Positions 1 to 8,605 of a DNA stretch of 64,000 nt are shown one piece after another; within the stretch, counting starts at the first letter, position 1; each line of letters begins with the position of its first letter. Location of the stretch: positions 41,029 through 105,028 of the forward strand of contig NZ_FNOE01000010.1 of the NCBI RefSeq assembly GCF_900106555.1. Reading direction: 5' to 3'. The notes below the pieces were generated by a model. The model had not been told where the DNA came from, did not search any database, and saw nothing but the letters and a program-made list of their open reading frames with translations. Made by a program: the position numbers and the translations under genes. Source of the stretch: Nitrosomonas oligotropha. GTDB taxonomy: Bacteria > Pseudomonadota > Gammaproteobacteria > Burkholderiales > Nitrosomonadaceae.

Positions 1-1243
1 CGTGTTGATGGTTTCCACCCGTGCAGCAAAGCCCAGATGATTGATGGCTTTCTCTACCTTTCGCCCGGCTTCTTCCAATGCTGCCCGATCTTCCATCATC
101 AGCACCACCACGCTGGTATAGTAACCTTGACCTACAAAGCCGCTGTTAGTCTCTGCAATGGCCGACTGCGCATCTTCAGTCATATTCAGCGCGTCTTCAT
201 CAATGTTGCTGCTTTGCAGATTAAACACCTGATCGAAGAATCCACGAATCTTTTGTTTCCAACGTCTGCGGAATTTTTCCAAATGATTGACTGCTTCATG
301 CGCATCCATGAAGATAAACCGCGATGACCAGCGGTATACACCAGGTAATTCAGAGAGCAGGTTTAACATGCCAGGGGAGGATTCGAGCGGAAAACCTTCA
401 ATCGAGACCACTTGGACGAAATTACGGCCAATTTTAGGTACGACTCCACCCCACATTTCCTGACCACCCAGCAGCGTATCCAGATACATCGGATTGGCCG
501 GTAACACCATCGGATGATCCAAGCCGGTCACGCATAATTGCAACCACTGCAAGAAATCATCATGGGTGATGGTGGTACCGTCTTCATTGACCAGTTTGCG
601 GCTTTTTAAACGCGACAGATGAAATACGCTGGATAATCGGGATTCAAAGTTGGCACATTCGCGCTGGAAATATTCCAGCAGCCCTTGTGTTCTGGCTTTC
701 TGGTCGGGAGCCTGGGTTTCATCATCAAACATCAGTTCAACGAACTTGCGCTGCGCCAGCATTGGCGGTAAGTACGTGAGTGATACGATAAAGCAACTCT
801 CGTACATTATGCCGATACGCTCGAACAGATTGCGCCGTTCCTCGTCAATGGCAGCGGTCACGGGATCGGGATAATTGGAAAGTGCTTTATCTGAATAACC
901 TTGTGCGGGTTTTCTGATGGCATCGACATGAATCATCCAACCATTGCCTAAGCGGGATAAAGCCTGGTTAATACGGAATGACACCCGTTCCACGCTCAAT
1001 CTCGGTACTGCTGGCCGTATCATCGCCGCAGAATATCCAGGCAGCCATCAATGCACCGTTCTTGCCCACAATCACGCCGTCTTCCACCACCGCTGCATAT
1101 ACCAGCAGATCGGCAAAGCCCATTTCTTTTGATCGATGTTGATCCAGTCGTAATTCTTTGCCCGTATCACGGATACGGATAAATAGTATCAAGAGCAGCA
1201 CAGCTCCAGAGATTGCGATAAGAATTGTGATGGCGGCAATCAT
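1..1243 (-). pseudogene. trbE: TrbE (VirB4-type conjugation ATPase), frameshifted and cut by the window edge
   Basis: TrbE is the VirB4-class ATPase that powers mating-pair formation in P-type (IncP-like) type IV secretion. The frame opens at 1243 with a hydrophobic N-terminus, then GFADLLVYAAVVEDGV and GDDTASSTEIER, as in IncP TrbE. It then hits a stop at 968. Reading one frame over from about 990 gives ERVSFRINQALSRLGNG and continues without a stop to base 1 (SRFIFMDAHEAV, RRRWKQKIRGF). One extra base in the GG/CC pair at 990-991 therefore splits the gene. The Walker motifs would lie outside the window. The start overlaps the trbD stop by 4 bases (ATGA), which suggests translational coupling. 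If the lesion is real, the element cannot transfer without outside help; it could also be a sequencing error. Confidence 0.85.
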
Positions 1244-1551
1244 AGATGCTGTTTCTCCTGCTGGCGGGTATTGTCATAAAAAGGAGTGCTTCGCGCCGGA
1301 TAGTATTTTTTGTATTGCATCTGGCGTAAGTAAACATGACGCAGTTGCGGATCATTTTTAGCCATCAGTCGTAGTGCAAACAGTGCAAAGATCCACAGTG
1401 CTATGCCGAAAAGCGTAGCCTTGATTTCCATCGCCACAAAGATGGATGTGGCTGCAATCAGGATAGAAAACATAACCAGTTCCCGGTCGCCACCCATGAA
1501 CAAGTTGGGACGGTTTCCCGATTGACGGATAGGTATGGTTCGAAGCGCCAT
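1240..1551 (-). CDS. trbD: TrbD-like conjugal transfer protein (VirB3-type)
   Basis: Small inner-membrane component of the P-type conjugation machinery, 103 aa, matching the usual TrbD/VirB3 length. The N-terminus (RTIPIRQSGNRPNLFMGGDREL) is the characteristic VirB3/TrbD opening. Two adjoining hydrophobic segments follow at about residues 27-62, then a charged C-terminal tail. A strong ribosome binding site (aggagg) lies 7 bases before the ATG. It sits between trbC and trbE in standard order and overlaps trbE by 4 bases. Confidence 0.88.
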   Translation of the reverse strand: MALRTIPIRQSGNRPNLFMGGDRELVMFSILIAATSIFVAMEIKATLFGIALWIFALFALRLMAKNDPQLRHVYLRQMQYKKYYPARSTPFYDNTRQQEKQHL

Positions 1552-1562
1552 GAGTTTGCCTC

Positions 1563-1952
1563 CTATTCCTGTAAATTTACGATTGATTCCTGGTCTTTGG
1601 GTATTTCACCTGGAATAACCGCGCCCTGGAATAGATTGGTCATGATGTTGTTGGCCCCGACGAGTAATGCCATAACCAACACGATAAAAATCAATGTGCG
1701 GAAAAAAGCATTGAGTTCACCACCAAAGATCAGAATGCCGCCTGCAACCACAATACCGACAATGGATAGGGTAAAAGCAACGGGACCGGTGACAGAGTTT
1801 CTAAGATTCACCAGCCAGGTTTCATAAGGAAGCGCACCGCCCGCGCCTACAGCGGCTTGTGCGTTATCGGTTGAAAACAAAAGCGCAAACAAAAAAGCGA
1901 TTGAGAAGAAACAAAAGAATGGAGAGATATCCTTGATATGAATCAGTTTCAT
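1563..1952 (-). CDS. trbC: TrbC/VirB2-like conjugative pilin precursor
   Basis: Probable pilin subunit of the conjugative pilus, 129 aa. It has an N-terminal signal-like segment (basic start, then a hydrophobic stretch ending near AQAAVGAGG) and two further hydrophobic segments at about residues 55-75 and 84-105, the typical prepilin layout of VirB2/TrbC. In IncP systems TrbC is cleaved and cyclised; whether that happens here cannot be seen. The ATG is preceded by aggag at good spacing. It lies between trbB and trbD. Confidence 0.85.
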   Translation of the reverse strand: MKLIHIKDISPFFCFFSIAFLFALLFSTDNAQAAVGAGGALPYETWLVNLRNSVTGPVAFTLSIVGIVVAGGILIFGGELNAFFRTLIFIVLVMALLVGANNIMTNLFQGAVIPGEIPKDQESIVNLQE

Positions 1953-1973
1953 AGACTGGCTCCTATGGATGAT

Positions 1974-2939
1974 TTACAGCTTCTTGATTTGGTAACTTCC
2001 TCTTTTAAAACCTTGTACTTCGATAATTTGTTGGATTTTTCTGCCATGCGGTGTGCGCGTGATATGCACGACCATATCAACCGCCTCCGCGATTAATGGC
2101 ATGATCTCTTTAGGTGCTGAAGGATTGCGTGAAATCAGGGATTCCAGGCGGGTTAGTCCTGATAGCGCATCATTGGCGTGCAGTGTGGCGGCACCACCCT
2201 CATGGCCGGTGTTCCAGGCATCGAGTAAATCCAGTGCTTCCGCTCCCCTGACTTCTCCCACCAGGATGCGATCCGGACGCATACGCAATGTTGTTTTTAA
2301 CAATTGCGTCATGTCGACATCGATTGCGGTGTGATATTGAACAAAATTCCGGGCAGCGCATTGGATCTCGCCGGTATCTTCTAAGATGAAAATGCGCTCA
2401 TCCGGGTCACTCAAAACCATTTCATTGATAATGGCATTGATCAAGGTCGTTTTACCTGACCCGGTGCCACCAATAACTAAAATGTTGCGGTGCTTGCGCA
2501 CAGCCTCTTTAATGACATCTCCATGTCTTGGCGACAACACGCCGGTTTCCACATACTGCTCAAGCGTAAAAATCTTGATAGCTTTTTTGCGGATGGCAAA
2601 TGTGGGGGATGAAACAATGGGGGGTAGTTGACCGGCAAAGCGTGAATTATCGAGCGGGAATTCACCTTCAATCATCGGGTTGAATCGATTGACTTCCTTG
2701 CCGTGGAAACCTGCAACCGTTTTGATAACGGCTTCAACCTGGGCAGCCTGTATATTTCCGATATGTTGTATCTTTTGACCCAGCTTCTCTTGCCAGATAC
2801 GGCCATCGGCATTGACCATGATTTCAACCGTCTCAGGATCTTGCAGTGCGGATAGTATTTCCCGTGCGTCTCGTTCCAGCTTGCTCTTGGCACGATCCTT
2901 AACGGTTATGGCGTGAGGTAATTGATCTTGCAGTGTCAT
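1974..2939 (-). CDS. trbB: TrbB conjugal transfer ATPase (VirB11-type)
   Basis: Hexameric traffic ATPase at the inner face of the type IV secretion channel. The Walker A motif GGTGSGKTTL lies near residue 160, followed by the VirB11-family signatures ERIFILEDTGEIQC, RMRPDRILVGEVRG and GHEGGAATLHANDA. I place the start at 2939 (MTLQDQLPHAIT), not at the upstream in-frame ATG at 2969, because a ggag ribosome binding site sits just before 2939. The resulting 321 aa is close to the usual TrbB length. It is the first gene of the trbB-C-D-E run, directly downstream of the TrbA-like repressor. Confidence 0.93.
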   Translation of the reverse strand: MTLQDQLPHAITVKDRAKSKLERDAREILSALQDPETVEIMVNADGRIWQEKLGQKIQHIGNIQAAQVEAVIKTVAGFHGKEVNRFNPMIEGEFPLDNSRFAGQLPPIVSSPTFAIRKKAIKIFTLEQYVETGVLSPRHGDVIKEAVRKHRNILVIGGTGSGKTTLINAIINEMVLSDPDERIFILEDTGEIQCAARNFVQYHTAIDVDMTQLLKTTLRMRPDRILVGEVRGAEALDLLDAWNTGHEGGAATLHANDALSGLTRLESLISRNPSAPKEIMPLIAEAVDMVVHITRTPHGRKIQQIIEVQGFKRGSYQIKKL

Positions 2940-2972
2940 GCGAATACTCCAACAACTTACACATGACATTAC

Positions 2973-2991
2973 AATATAACGTAATTATATT
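2973..2991. promoter_or_regulatory. Inverted repeat in front of trbB, candidate operator
   Basis: Perfect 7-bp arms (aatataa and ttatatt) separated by 5 bases, in the short gap between the TrbA-like gene and trbB. The position fits an operator for the trb operon. The arms are pure A/T, so chance occurrence in this AT-rich gap is possible. Confidence 0.3.
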
Positions 2992-3027
2992 TTGTGCAAT
3001 ATTTTTTACTGATTTTTATTACTTTAT

Positions 3028-3399
3028 TTATTTCTTATTTTTATTTTTTAATAAAAACGCTCTGTTCTTTTTATCCCATTGCTCGACCTGATAAGCTTCA
3101 TACTCACTCAGAACGCTCCCCTTCCAGACAAAACCTTTGGGCAAATGTTTTAGCTTTCGATTGGTTAATGCTTCAAGATCAGCCGCGCTCATATCCGAAC
3201 TATCCAATAGCATTGGTAGTGGGGTCTCTAGTGCTTCTGCGACGGCTTCTATAATCCTGAGTGATGGATTGGCTTTGTCATTGGTCAGATCAGTAAAAAA
3301 AGAGATGGAAACGCCCGCCTTCTCTGCCAATTCTGACTTGGTCATATCCTTTTCATCAAGGATACGCAAAATATTTGTGATTAAGATTAAATTGTACAT
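3028..3399 (-). CDS. TrbA-like transcriptional repressor (XRE-type HTH)
   Basis: DNA-binding regulator of 123 aa. A Cro/C1-type helix-turn-helix spans about residues 19-55 (MTKSELAEKAGVSISFF, then LTNDKANPSLRIIEAVAEAL). A basic, Lys-rich C-terminal part follows. Position and orientation immediately upstream of trbB are those of TrbA in IncP plasmids, where TrbA represses the mating-pair genes, so that role is inferred. A KorB-like palindrome lies about 26 bases upstream of its start. It could also be a generic XRE regulator; the TrbA assignment rests mainly on context. Confidence 0.7.
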   Translation of the reverse strand: MYNLILITNILRILDEKDMTKSELAEKAGVSISFFTDLTNDKANPSLRIIEAVAEALETPLPMLLDSSDMSAADLEALTNRKLKHLPKGFVWKGSVLSEYEAYQVEQWDKKNRAFLLKNKNKK

Positions 3400-3424
3400 A
3401 TAATAGCCCTGCCATTTTTAGGGT

Positions 3425-3437
3425 TTAAGCAGCTTAA
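3425..3437. promoter_or_regulatory. KorB-like operator candidate
   Basis: The palindrome ttaagc-a-gcttaa has the architecture of the IncP KorB operator (TTTAGC-S-GCTAAA): 6-bp arms around one central base, differing at two positions per arm-pair and at the centre. It lies just upstream of the TrbA-like repressor, and a KorB-type protein is encoded 0.5 kb away. Binding is inferred. Confidence 0.45.
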
Positions 3438-3808
3438 CTAATCAGCACCATTGTTTTGCAGTAGTATTGCTGCTATTTTAATCCAAAATAAATACAAAAA
3501 TTCATTAATTCAATAGAGGGCCAAATAATAGTTTCGTTATATGCATAGCTTATGGATAATTATTAATAGTGAGTTTAGAATAGAAATTTAAACTTTTAAT
3601 TTATCACGCCATTGATTTATATCAATATAATTAATATTAATAGTTACCTTAGAATGCTATGAATAGAGGCTAGATGAGTAGTTGATGGAAAACTTGGCGA
3701 ATCTAAAAACGTAACCCGTTTTCTGATACGAGAGGTTAGGCATTCAATAATAAACTGAACAAGAAGAACAAAAATGCAAAAACAACTTTTGCGCGGTTTT
3801 ATTTGTTG

Positions 3809-3916
3809 ATGACTGCATCCATCGTTTCTATCTTTCTAATCATAAATTGGCAGAATTATTTAATCCAAATAAATATTCTTACCCAGTATAACGAGCGCAA
3901 GTTAGGTCCAAGATAA
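3809..3916 (+). CDS. Possible small membrane peptide upstream of the korB-like gene
   Basis: A 35-codon frame starting MTASIVSIFLIINWQ with one hydrophobic segment and a basic tail (YNERKLGPR). It ends 2 bases before the ATG of the korB-like gene. The same frame stays open upstream to about 3740 without another ATG, so the true start may be non-canonical. There is no clear ribosome binding site. Unrecognised; it may be only a leader or chance. Confidence 0.25.
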   Translation: MTASIVSIFLIINWQNYLIQINILTQYNERKLGPR

Positions 3917-3918
3917 AA

Positions 3919-4974
3919 ATGACAGAGAAAAAAAAGGAAAATATAAAAGGGCTTGTTGCTCCTATCGGTGCAACAGAAATTGATATTACGCTGATCAGCG
4001 AAGATATCCATCAACCCCGGAAGGAGTTTAATCAGGAAACGTTACGAGAATTAACGGAAACGATTAAATTACGCGGAGTCAAATCACCCATATCGGTTCG
4101 CCCCAATCCGGATAAACCGGGAACCTATATCATTAATCATGGTGCAAGACGCTATCGTGCCAGCATTCACGCCGGGTTAACCAAGATTCCGGCATTCATT
4201 GACACCGATTACAGTGAAGCTGATCAGGTAATCGAGAATCTGCAAAGAGATGATTTAACCTCCAGAGAGATTGCTGATTTTATTGGGCGACAACTGGCGG
4301 GTGGTAAAACCAAGTCTGAAATTGCAAGGCTCATTGGCAAAACCAATCCCTATATCACTATGCACGCCACACTCCTTGATCTACCCGATCCACTCGGAGA
4401 AGTGTATCGAACAGGCCGTTGCACCGATGTCACTGCACTCTATGATTTAACAAGGCTGTATAAAGCCAATAAAGAGGAAGTAATCACTTGGCTGGAACTC
4501 AGTACACAGGAAGAAATATCACGATTGGATGTATACCAATTCAGTAAATTCTTAAAGCTTAAAAAAACGCCTCCATCTAATTCTGTGGATGATCAAGTAT
4601 CCAGTACCGGAAACAGATCTAGTACCACTCCAGGCAGTAACAACGATCAAAAAAAAGGTGACTCGCCTTCATTGCTGGACTCTATTTACAATCTGATTAA
4701 AAAAGACAAACGTAAGCCACAGGATTTAATGCGTGATCTGTCTAATGATAATAAAGAGTTACTAAAAACCAAGATTGGTGATTATTTTGAGCAAGGCAGA
4801 AATTGCCCTAATATCGTTCAGTTCACCATCAAAGCACTGCAAGATGGCAGCTTCTCAGCCAAGGGCAGCGGCGCACTGCAATTGATTGCCTTTTTGCATG
4901 GCATGGAAAGATCAGAGTCTTTTGATCTCATGAAAATACTGGAAGAAATTGCCGGACAACAGGAAGCGGGATAA
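3919..4974 (+). CDS. KorB/ParB-family partition and repressor protein
   Basis: DNA-binding protein of 351 aa, close to the 358 aa of RP4 KorB. The ParB/sulfiredoxin-like domain fills about residues 20-100: ISEDIHQPRKEFNQETL, LRGVKSPISVRP and the ParB box INHGARRYRASIHAG. A central HTH lies near residues 130-155 (KSEIARLIGKTNPYITMHA). A polar linker then leads to a C-terminal domain. In IncP plasmids KorB is both a global repressor and the ParB of active partition. No ParA partner is encoded in the window. The gene stands alone on the plus strand, followed 37 bases later by the KfrB-like gene. Confidence 0.8.
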   Translation: MTEKKKENIKGLVAPIGATEIDITLISEDIHQPRKEFNQETLRELTETIKLRGVKSPISVRPNPDKPGTYIINHGARRYRASIHAGLTKIPAFIDTDYSEADQVIENLQRDDLTSREIADFIGRQLAGGKTKSEIARLIGKTNPYITMHATLLDLPDPLGEVYRTGRCTDVTALYDLTRLYKANKEEVITWLELSTQEEISRLDVYQFSKFLKLKKTPPSNSVDDQVSSTGNRSSTTPGSNNDQKKGDSPSLLDSIYNLIKKDKRKPQDLMRDLSNDNKELLKTKIGDYFEQGRNCPNIVQFTIKALQDGSFSAKGSGALQLIAFLHGMERSESFDLMKILEEIAGQQEAG

Positions 4975-5011
4975 TTTTGACTTGCTATCAGCGCTACACA
5001 ACTAATTTGAA

Positions 5012-5383
5012 ATGATGACACTCCAAAAGCTACGAATGATTGTAATGAATGGACAAAAGATTCTACAAACTCAGAATAATAATGAATGGGAAACGATGGG
5101 TACCATCAAGAAGGTTGATGAAGGTATCAAGCCGGGTGTCTACAATATTTATTTAGCTAAAACTCCGAGTGATAAAAATCAGTATGAAGGGCAAATTATT
5201 CATGTTGATAAGGACAATGCGGTGTTCTATCAACAGGTCAACAAGGATTTTATTGTGCATCAATTAAATGCTGTTGATGGTAAACCTGTTGCTGGGAGAG
5301 ATGTGGCAATTCAATATGATGGAGAGAAAGCTACGTTAACTCTAATAGATATGCTTAAGAATAAAAGATCGTTGAAAATTTGA
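5012..5383 (+). CDS. KfrB-domain-like small protein
   Basis: Protein of 123 aa with the pattern QYEGQIIHVDKDNAVFYQQV, then IVHQLNAVDGKPVAGR and IQYDGEKATL. This resembles the beta-rich KfrB-type domain found alone and at the end of relaxases or primases on IncP-like elements. No catalytic residues are evident. Alternative starts exist (ATGs at 5012, 5015, 5036 and 5045); the 5045 start would give 112 aa. It may form a unit with the korB-like gene. Family assignment is from pattern memory, so moderate confidence. Confidence 0.55.
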   Translation: MMTLQKLRMIVMNGQKILQTQNNNEWETMGTIKKVDEGIKPGVYNIYLAKTPSDKNQYEGQIIHVDKDNAVFYQQVNKDFIVHQLNAVDGKPVAGRDVAIQYDGEKATLTLIDMLKNKRSLKI

Positions 5384-5386
5384 TCG

Positions 5387-5399
5387 GGCAAATTTTGCC
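5387..5399. promoter_or_regulatory. 13-bp palindrome after the KfrB-like gene
   Basis: Perfect ggcaaa-t-tttgcc palindrome with 6-bp arms around one base, just past the stop of the KfrB-like gene and about 95 bases before the ABC-3C operon. It has no T-run after it, so an operator is more likely than a terminator. Its size and form match the candidate at 3425-3437, but the arm sequence differs. Confidence 0.3.
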
Positions 5400-5493
5400 A
5401 ATCAGAACTGAAGATTTACCAGTCTCACAATCTGAGCTATCTATGCATTGATGGATTTAGGTTCATTAACCATTGGTACGTGGTGATTGTGCG

Positions 5494-6522
5494 ATGAGAC
5501 TGATACAATGCGACACTATAAATGATGTTGAATTTGGTAAATATTCACATAAATACCCTCACGAAATTCAAATGAAATATGCCTACGAAGATCTGAATAG
5601 CGACCAATTCGAAACACTCATTGTATTTTTGTGCCAGCACTTGCTTGGTATATCGGTTCAGGGATTTTCAAAAGGGCCAGATGGAGGTCGCGATGCTAAA
5701 TTTGTTGGAACCTCAGAACTGCACCCGAGTAAAGCTTCGCCTTGGATCGGGACAATAATTATCCAAGCTAAGCATACCAACGGCTATAACCGTCATTTTT
5801 CTGAAGCTGACTTTAGCAGTGGTGTAAACTCAATAATTGGTAAAGAAATTCTACGAATTAAGAAACTACGTCATAGCAAACAACTTGATCATTACATGCT
5901 ATTCGCAAATCGGCGCTTAGCTGGCAACGCAGAGAGCGATATACGTGCTCAAATTTCAAAAGAATGTGGCATTCCAGAGAGCTCAATCTACCTGTGCGGC
6001 ATTGAGCAATTGGAAATATTTCTAAAAACTTTCCCTGAAGTCGCGCTTAAGGCAAATCTTGATCCAGTTGACTCCCCGTTAATTGTTAGCTCGGACGATT
6101 TAGCTGTGGTAGTACAAGCGCTGGCAAAGTATCGCACTGCTTTGTCTGCTGTAATTGACACGCCACCTGTACCACGCATTCCCTACGAGCGGAAAAATGA
6201 GCTTAATAACATGACAGAGGCTTACGCCAAAGAACAACGTAGACGCTACCTCAAAGACACATCCCAGATTAGAACCTTCTTAGCTGCGCCTGAGAACATT
6301 GATTTACAACGCTTATATGAATCAGTGACAGAGGAGTTTCAACTTAAAATCACTTCCAAACGCAAGGATCACCAGTCTTTTGATTGTGTAATGGAGTATC
6401 TTGTTGAATTGCTATTTAGTCGCGATCCAATACTGTGTCAGCTTGCACACAAGCGACTAACACGAGCAATACTATTCTATATGTACTGGAATTGCGACAT
6501 TGGAGAATTAGACGATGCTTAG
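5494..6522 (+). CDS. ABC-three-component (ABC-3C) system effector with Mrr-like nuclease domain
   Basis: Probable toxic effector of a three-gene conflict system. About residues 25-185 form a restriction-endonuclease-like domain: DLNSDQFETLIVFLCQHLLG, then SKGPDGGRDAKF and IIIQAKHT, where the D of GGRD and the Q-x-K of QAK fit a PD-(D/E)xK (Mrr-type) active site. A linker (PPVPRIPYERK) leads to a helical C-terminal region ending in FYMYWNCDIGE, which fits the ABC-3C C-terminal domain. The ATG at 5494 is used; a TTG at 5473 and an ATG at 5572 (MKYAYEDLNS) are alternatives, and no start has a strong ribosome binding site. It overlaps the next gene by 8 bases. Nuclease activity is inferred. Confidence 0.75.
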   Translation: MRLIQCDTINDVEFGKYSHKYPHEIQMKYAYEDLNSDQFETLIVFLCQHLLGISVQGFSKGPDGGRDAKFVGTSELHPSKASPWIGTIIIQAKHTNGYNRHFSEADFSSGVNSIIGKEILRIKKLRHSKQLDHYMLFANRRLAGNAESDIRAQISKECGIPESSIYLCGIEQLEIFLKTFPEVALKANLDPVDSPLIVSSDDLAVVVQALAKYRTALSAVIDTPPVPRIPYERKNELNNMTEAYAKEQRRRYLKDTSQIRTFLAAPENIDLQRLYESVTEEFQLKITSKRKDHQSFDCVMEYLVELLFSRDPILCQLAHKRLTRAILFYMYWNCDIGELDDA

Positions 6523-6763
6523 ACCAACTAAACATTCTCACCCAGATCGCACAGTCATCAATATATCTTTACTTTTATTGCAACGTTTGCAAGCTCGCCG
6601 CTTTGACGAATATGAAGCCTTGAAGAAATATGCGAAGAAAGCTGTTGTTGGAGGCGACATACTTTTCTTACCCGCATTAAATTTTTTGTATCTGCTGGGT
6701 TTGATCGACTATCACCCCAAGACAGATGCTGTGGAGTATATAGGGCCTAATGAAGTTATCTAG
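6515..6763 (+). CDS. ABC-3C system middle component
   Basis: Small 82-aa protein between effector and ATPase, overlapping both (8 and 14 bases), so the three are almost surely co-translated. It has a helical/winged-helix look: a conserved DILFLPALNFLYLLGLIDYH near residues 48-68 and a final beta-like YIGPNEV. This fits the small middle components of ABC-3C systems, thought to bridge effector and ATPase. The exact subfamily cannot be told by eye. Confidence 0.7.
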   Translation: MLRPTKHSHPDRTVINISLLLLQRLQARRFDEYEALKKYAKKAVVGGDILFLPALNFLYLLGLIDYHPKTDAVEYIGPNEVI

Positions 6764-8546
6764 ACTTTATTCTAATAAGGCTGATCTTTTTGAGGCGGTT
6801 GATTTCCGTGCGGGCATGAATGTTGTCATGGCTGAAATTCGACTGGCTGAAAACCGCAGGAAGGATACTCATAACCTCGGAAAATCAACACTAGGTCGAT
6901 TGATCGACTTCGCACTCTTAATGAATCGTGATCCGAAGTTTTTTCTTTTTAAACATCTAGACATTTTCAAAGAATTTATTTTCTATCTTGAAGTTGAGCT
7001 TGAAGATACATTATTTCTCACAATACGTCGCGGCGTTGATGAAGCAACGCGAATTAGTTTCAAGAAACATCAAACTGGCCATCAAGACTTCTCTACACTC
7101 CCATCGCCAGAATGGGATCACTCGGACGTTCCATTTGAGCGAGCAATTGACTTGTTGGATAGCTTGCTTGACTGGCGTGTACTAAAACCTTGGTCATATC
7201 GTAATGGACTTGGTTATTTGCTGCGTACTCAAGATGACTACCAAGATGTTTTTCAACTGCGTAAATTCGCTGGAAAACACGCTTACTGGAAGCCATTTCT
7301 TGCTCACATACTAGGCTTTGATGCAGAACTCATTTCCGAACATTACGACAAAGAGAAACAACTATCAGAAAAACAGGAAAAAGCCGAGACTATCAAGAAG
7401 GAGCTCGGCGGTTCAATTGAAGACATTAGTAAGATTGAAGGTCTCTTGCTACTAAAGCAAAAAGAGGCTGAAAAAAAGCAGGAATTGCTTGATGCTTTCG
7501 ATTTTCGCATGCAAGACAAAGCTCATACAAAATATCTAGTCGATGGCATTGATGATCGCATAGCTAGCTTAAATGGAGAGCGTTATTCACTAACTCAAAG
7601 TAAGAAAAAAATTATGGCATCCTTAGAGGATGACGGAATTCTATTTAATCCTGATGAAGCTCAGCGTTTATTCGCCGAGGCTGGAGTGCTCTTCCAAGGT
7701 CAGATTAAAAAAGATTTTCAGCAACTAATCGCATTCAATCGCGCCATCACTGACGAGCGTCGTATTTATCTTCAAGAGGAACGTGCCGAAGTTGAGTCAG
7801 AACTAAAACGTGTCAATGCCGAATTAAATACTCTCGGGAAAAAGCGCTCGGAAACATTGGCATTTCTTAGTGGAACTGATGTCTTCAATAAATATAAGCA
7901 AGTATCTGATGAAATGGTAACACTTCGTGCGGATATCACTTCTCTTGAGCGTCAGCGTGGCTTCCTGCACCGATTGCAAGAACTACGTACTACTATACGT
8001 ACATTAAGTGAAGAGCTAAGTCATCTACAAACACGCATAGAAGCAAACGTTGAGGAGCAGAATTCTGATCAAAAAAGCCTTTTCTCAACAATTCGGCTTT
8101 TTTTCAGTGAAATTGTTGAAGAGGTGATCGACCGGAAAGCGCTGCTCAGCGTATCGCCGAATAAGGACGGTCACTTAGATTACACTGCTGAAATCCTTGA
8201 CGAAGCTGGTAATGCCACAAGTGCAAATCAAGGTCATACTTACCGTAAGCTACTGTGCATCGCATTTGATTTGGCAGTACTCAGAGCACATATAGATGAC
8301 AGATTTCCCCGTTTTGTATATCACGATGGCGTATTTGAATCGCTGGATGACAGGAAAAAAGAGAATCTTCTTAGTGTTATTCGACATTACGCTGATCTGG
8401 GTCTGCAACCAATGATAACTCTGATTGATTCTGACTTGCCAATAAGACCAGAAAATGAACTACCCGTATTCGATAGAGAAGAAATAGTGGTATTTTTACA
8501 TGACGAGAATGCCCAAGGGCGCTTATTCAAGATAAAGTCTTGGTGA
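6750..8546 (+). CDS. ABC-3C system ATPase (DUF2326, SMC/RecN-like)
   Basis: Protein of 598 aa with an SMC-like ABC ATPase head split by coiled coil. The N-terminus holds a short Walker A (LGKSTLGRL, near residue 45) after MNVVMAEIRL. Long charged coiled coils run from about residue 200 to 450 (KEKQLSEKQEKAET and others). The DUF2326 C-terminal part includes NQGHTYRKLLCIAFDLAVL (signature region) and RFVYHDGVFESLDDRKKENL (Walker B region). In ABC-3C systems this subunit is thought to sense invasive DNA or a related trigger and control the effector. It is the last gene of the operon, followed by a convergent SRAP-like gene. Confidence 0.82.
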   Translation: MKLSRLYSNKADLFEAVDFRAGMNVVMAEIRLAENRRKDTHNLGKSTLGRLIDFALLMNRDPKFFLFKHLDIFKEFIFYLEVELEDTLFLTIRRGVDEATRISFKKHQTGHQDFSTLPSPEWDHSDVPFERAIDLLDSLLDWRVLKPWSYRNGLGYLLRTQDDYQDVFQLRKFAGKHAYWKPFLAHILGFDAELISEHYDKEKQLSEKQEKAETIKKELGGSIEDISKIEGLLLLKQKEAEKKQELLDAFDFRMQDKAHTKYLVDGIDDRIASLNGERYSLTQSKKKIMASLEDDGILFNPDEAQRLFAEAGVLFQGQIKKDFQQLIAFNRAITDERRIYLQEERAEVESELKRVNAELNTLGKKRSETLAFLSGTDVFNKYKQVSDEMVTLRADITSLERQRGFLHRLQELRTTIRTLSEELSHLQTRIEANVEEQNSDQKSLFSTIRLFFSEIVEEVIDRKALLSVSPNKDGHLDYTAEILDEAGNATSANQGHTYRKLLCIAFDLAVLRAHIDDRFPRFVYHDGVFESLDDRKKENLLSVIRHYADLGLQPMITLIDSDLPIRPENELPVFDREEIVVFLHDENAQGRLFKIKSW

Positions 8547-8605
8547 TTTATATTTTAGGTGTGCTAGTTCAGATCAGATCGTATAGCTGATTTAATGCCG
8601 AAAGC

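Larger units (their letters stand above)
3400..3918. other. Divergent intergenic region between the repressor gene and the korB-like gene
   Basis: About 520 bases, strongly AT-rich, separating divergently oriented regulatory genes. It should hold promoters for both directions. Visible are a 13-bp palindrome at 3425-3437 and a possible small ORF at 3809-3916. I see no other gene in it. Confidence 0.6.
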
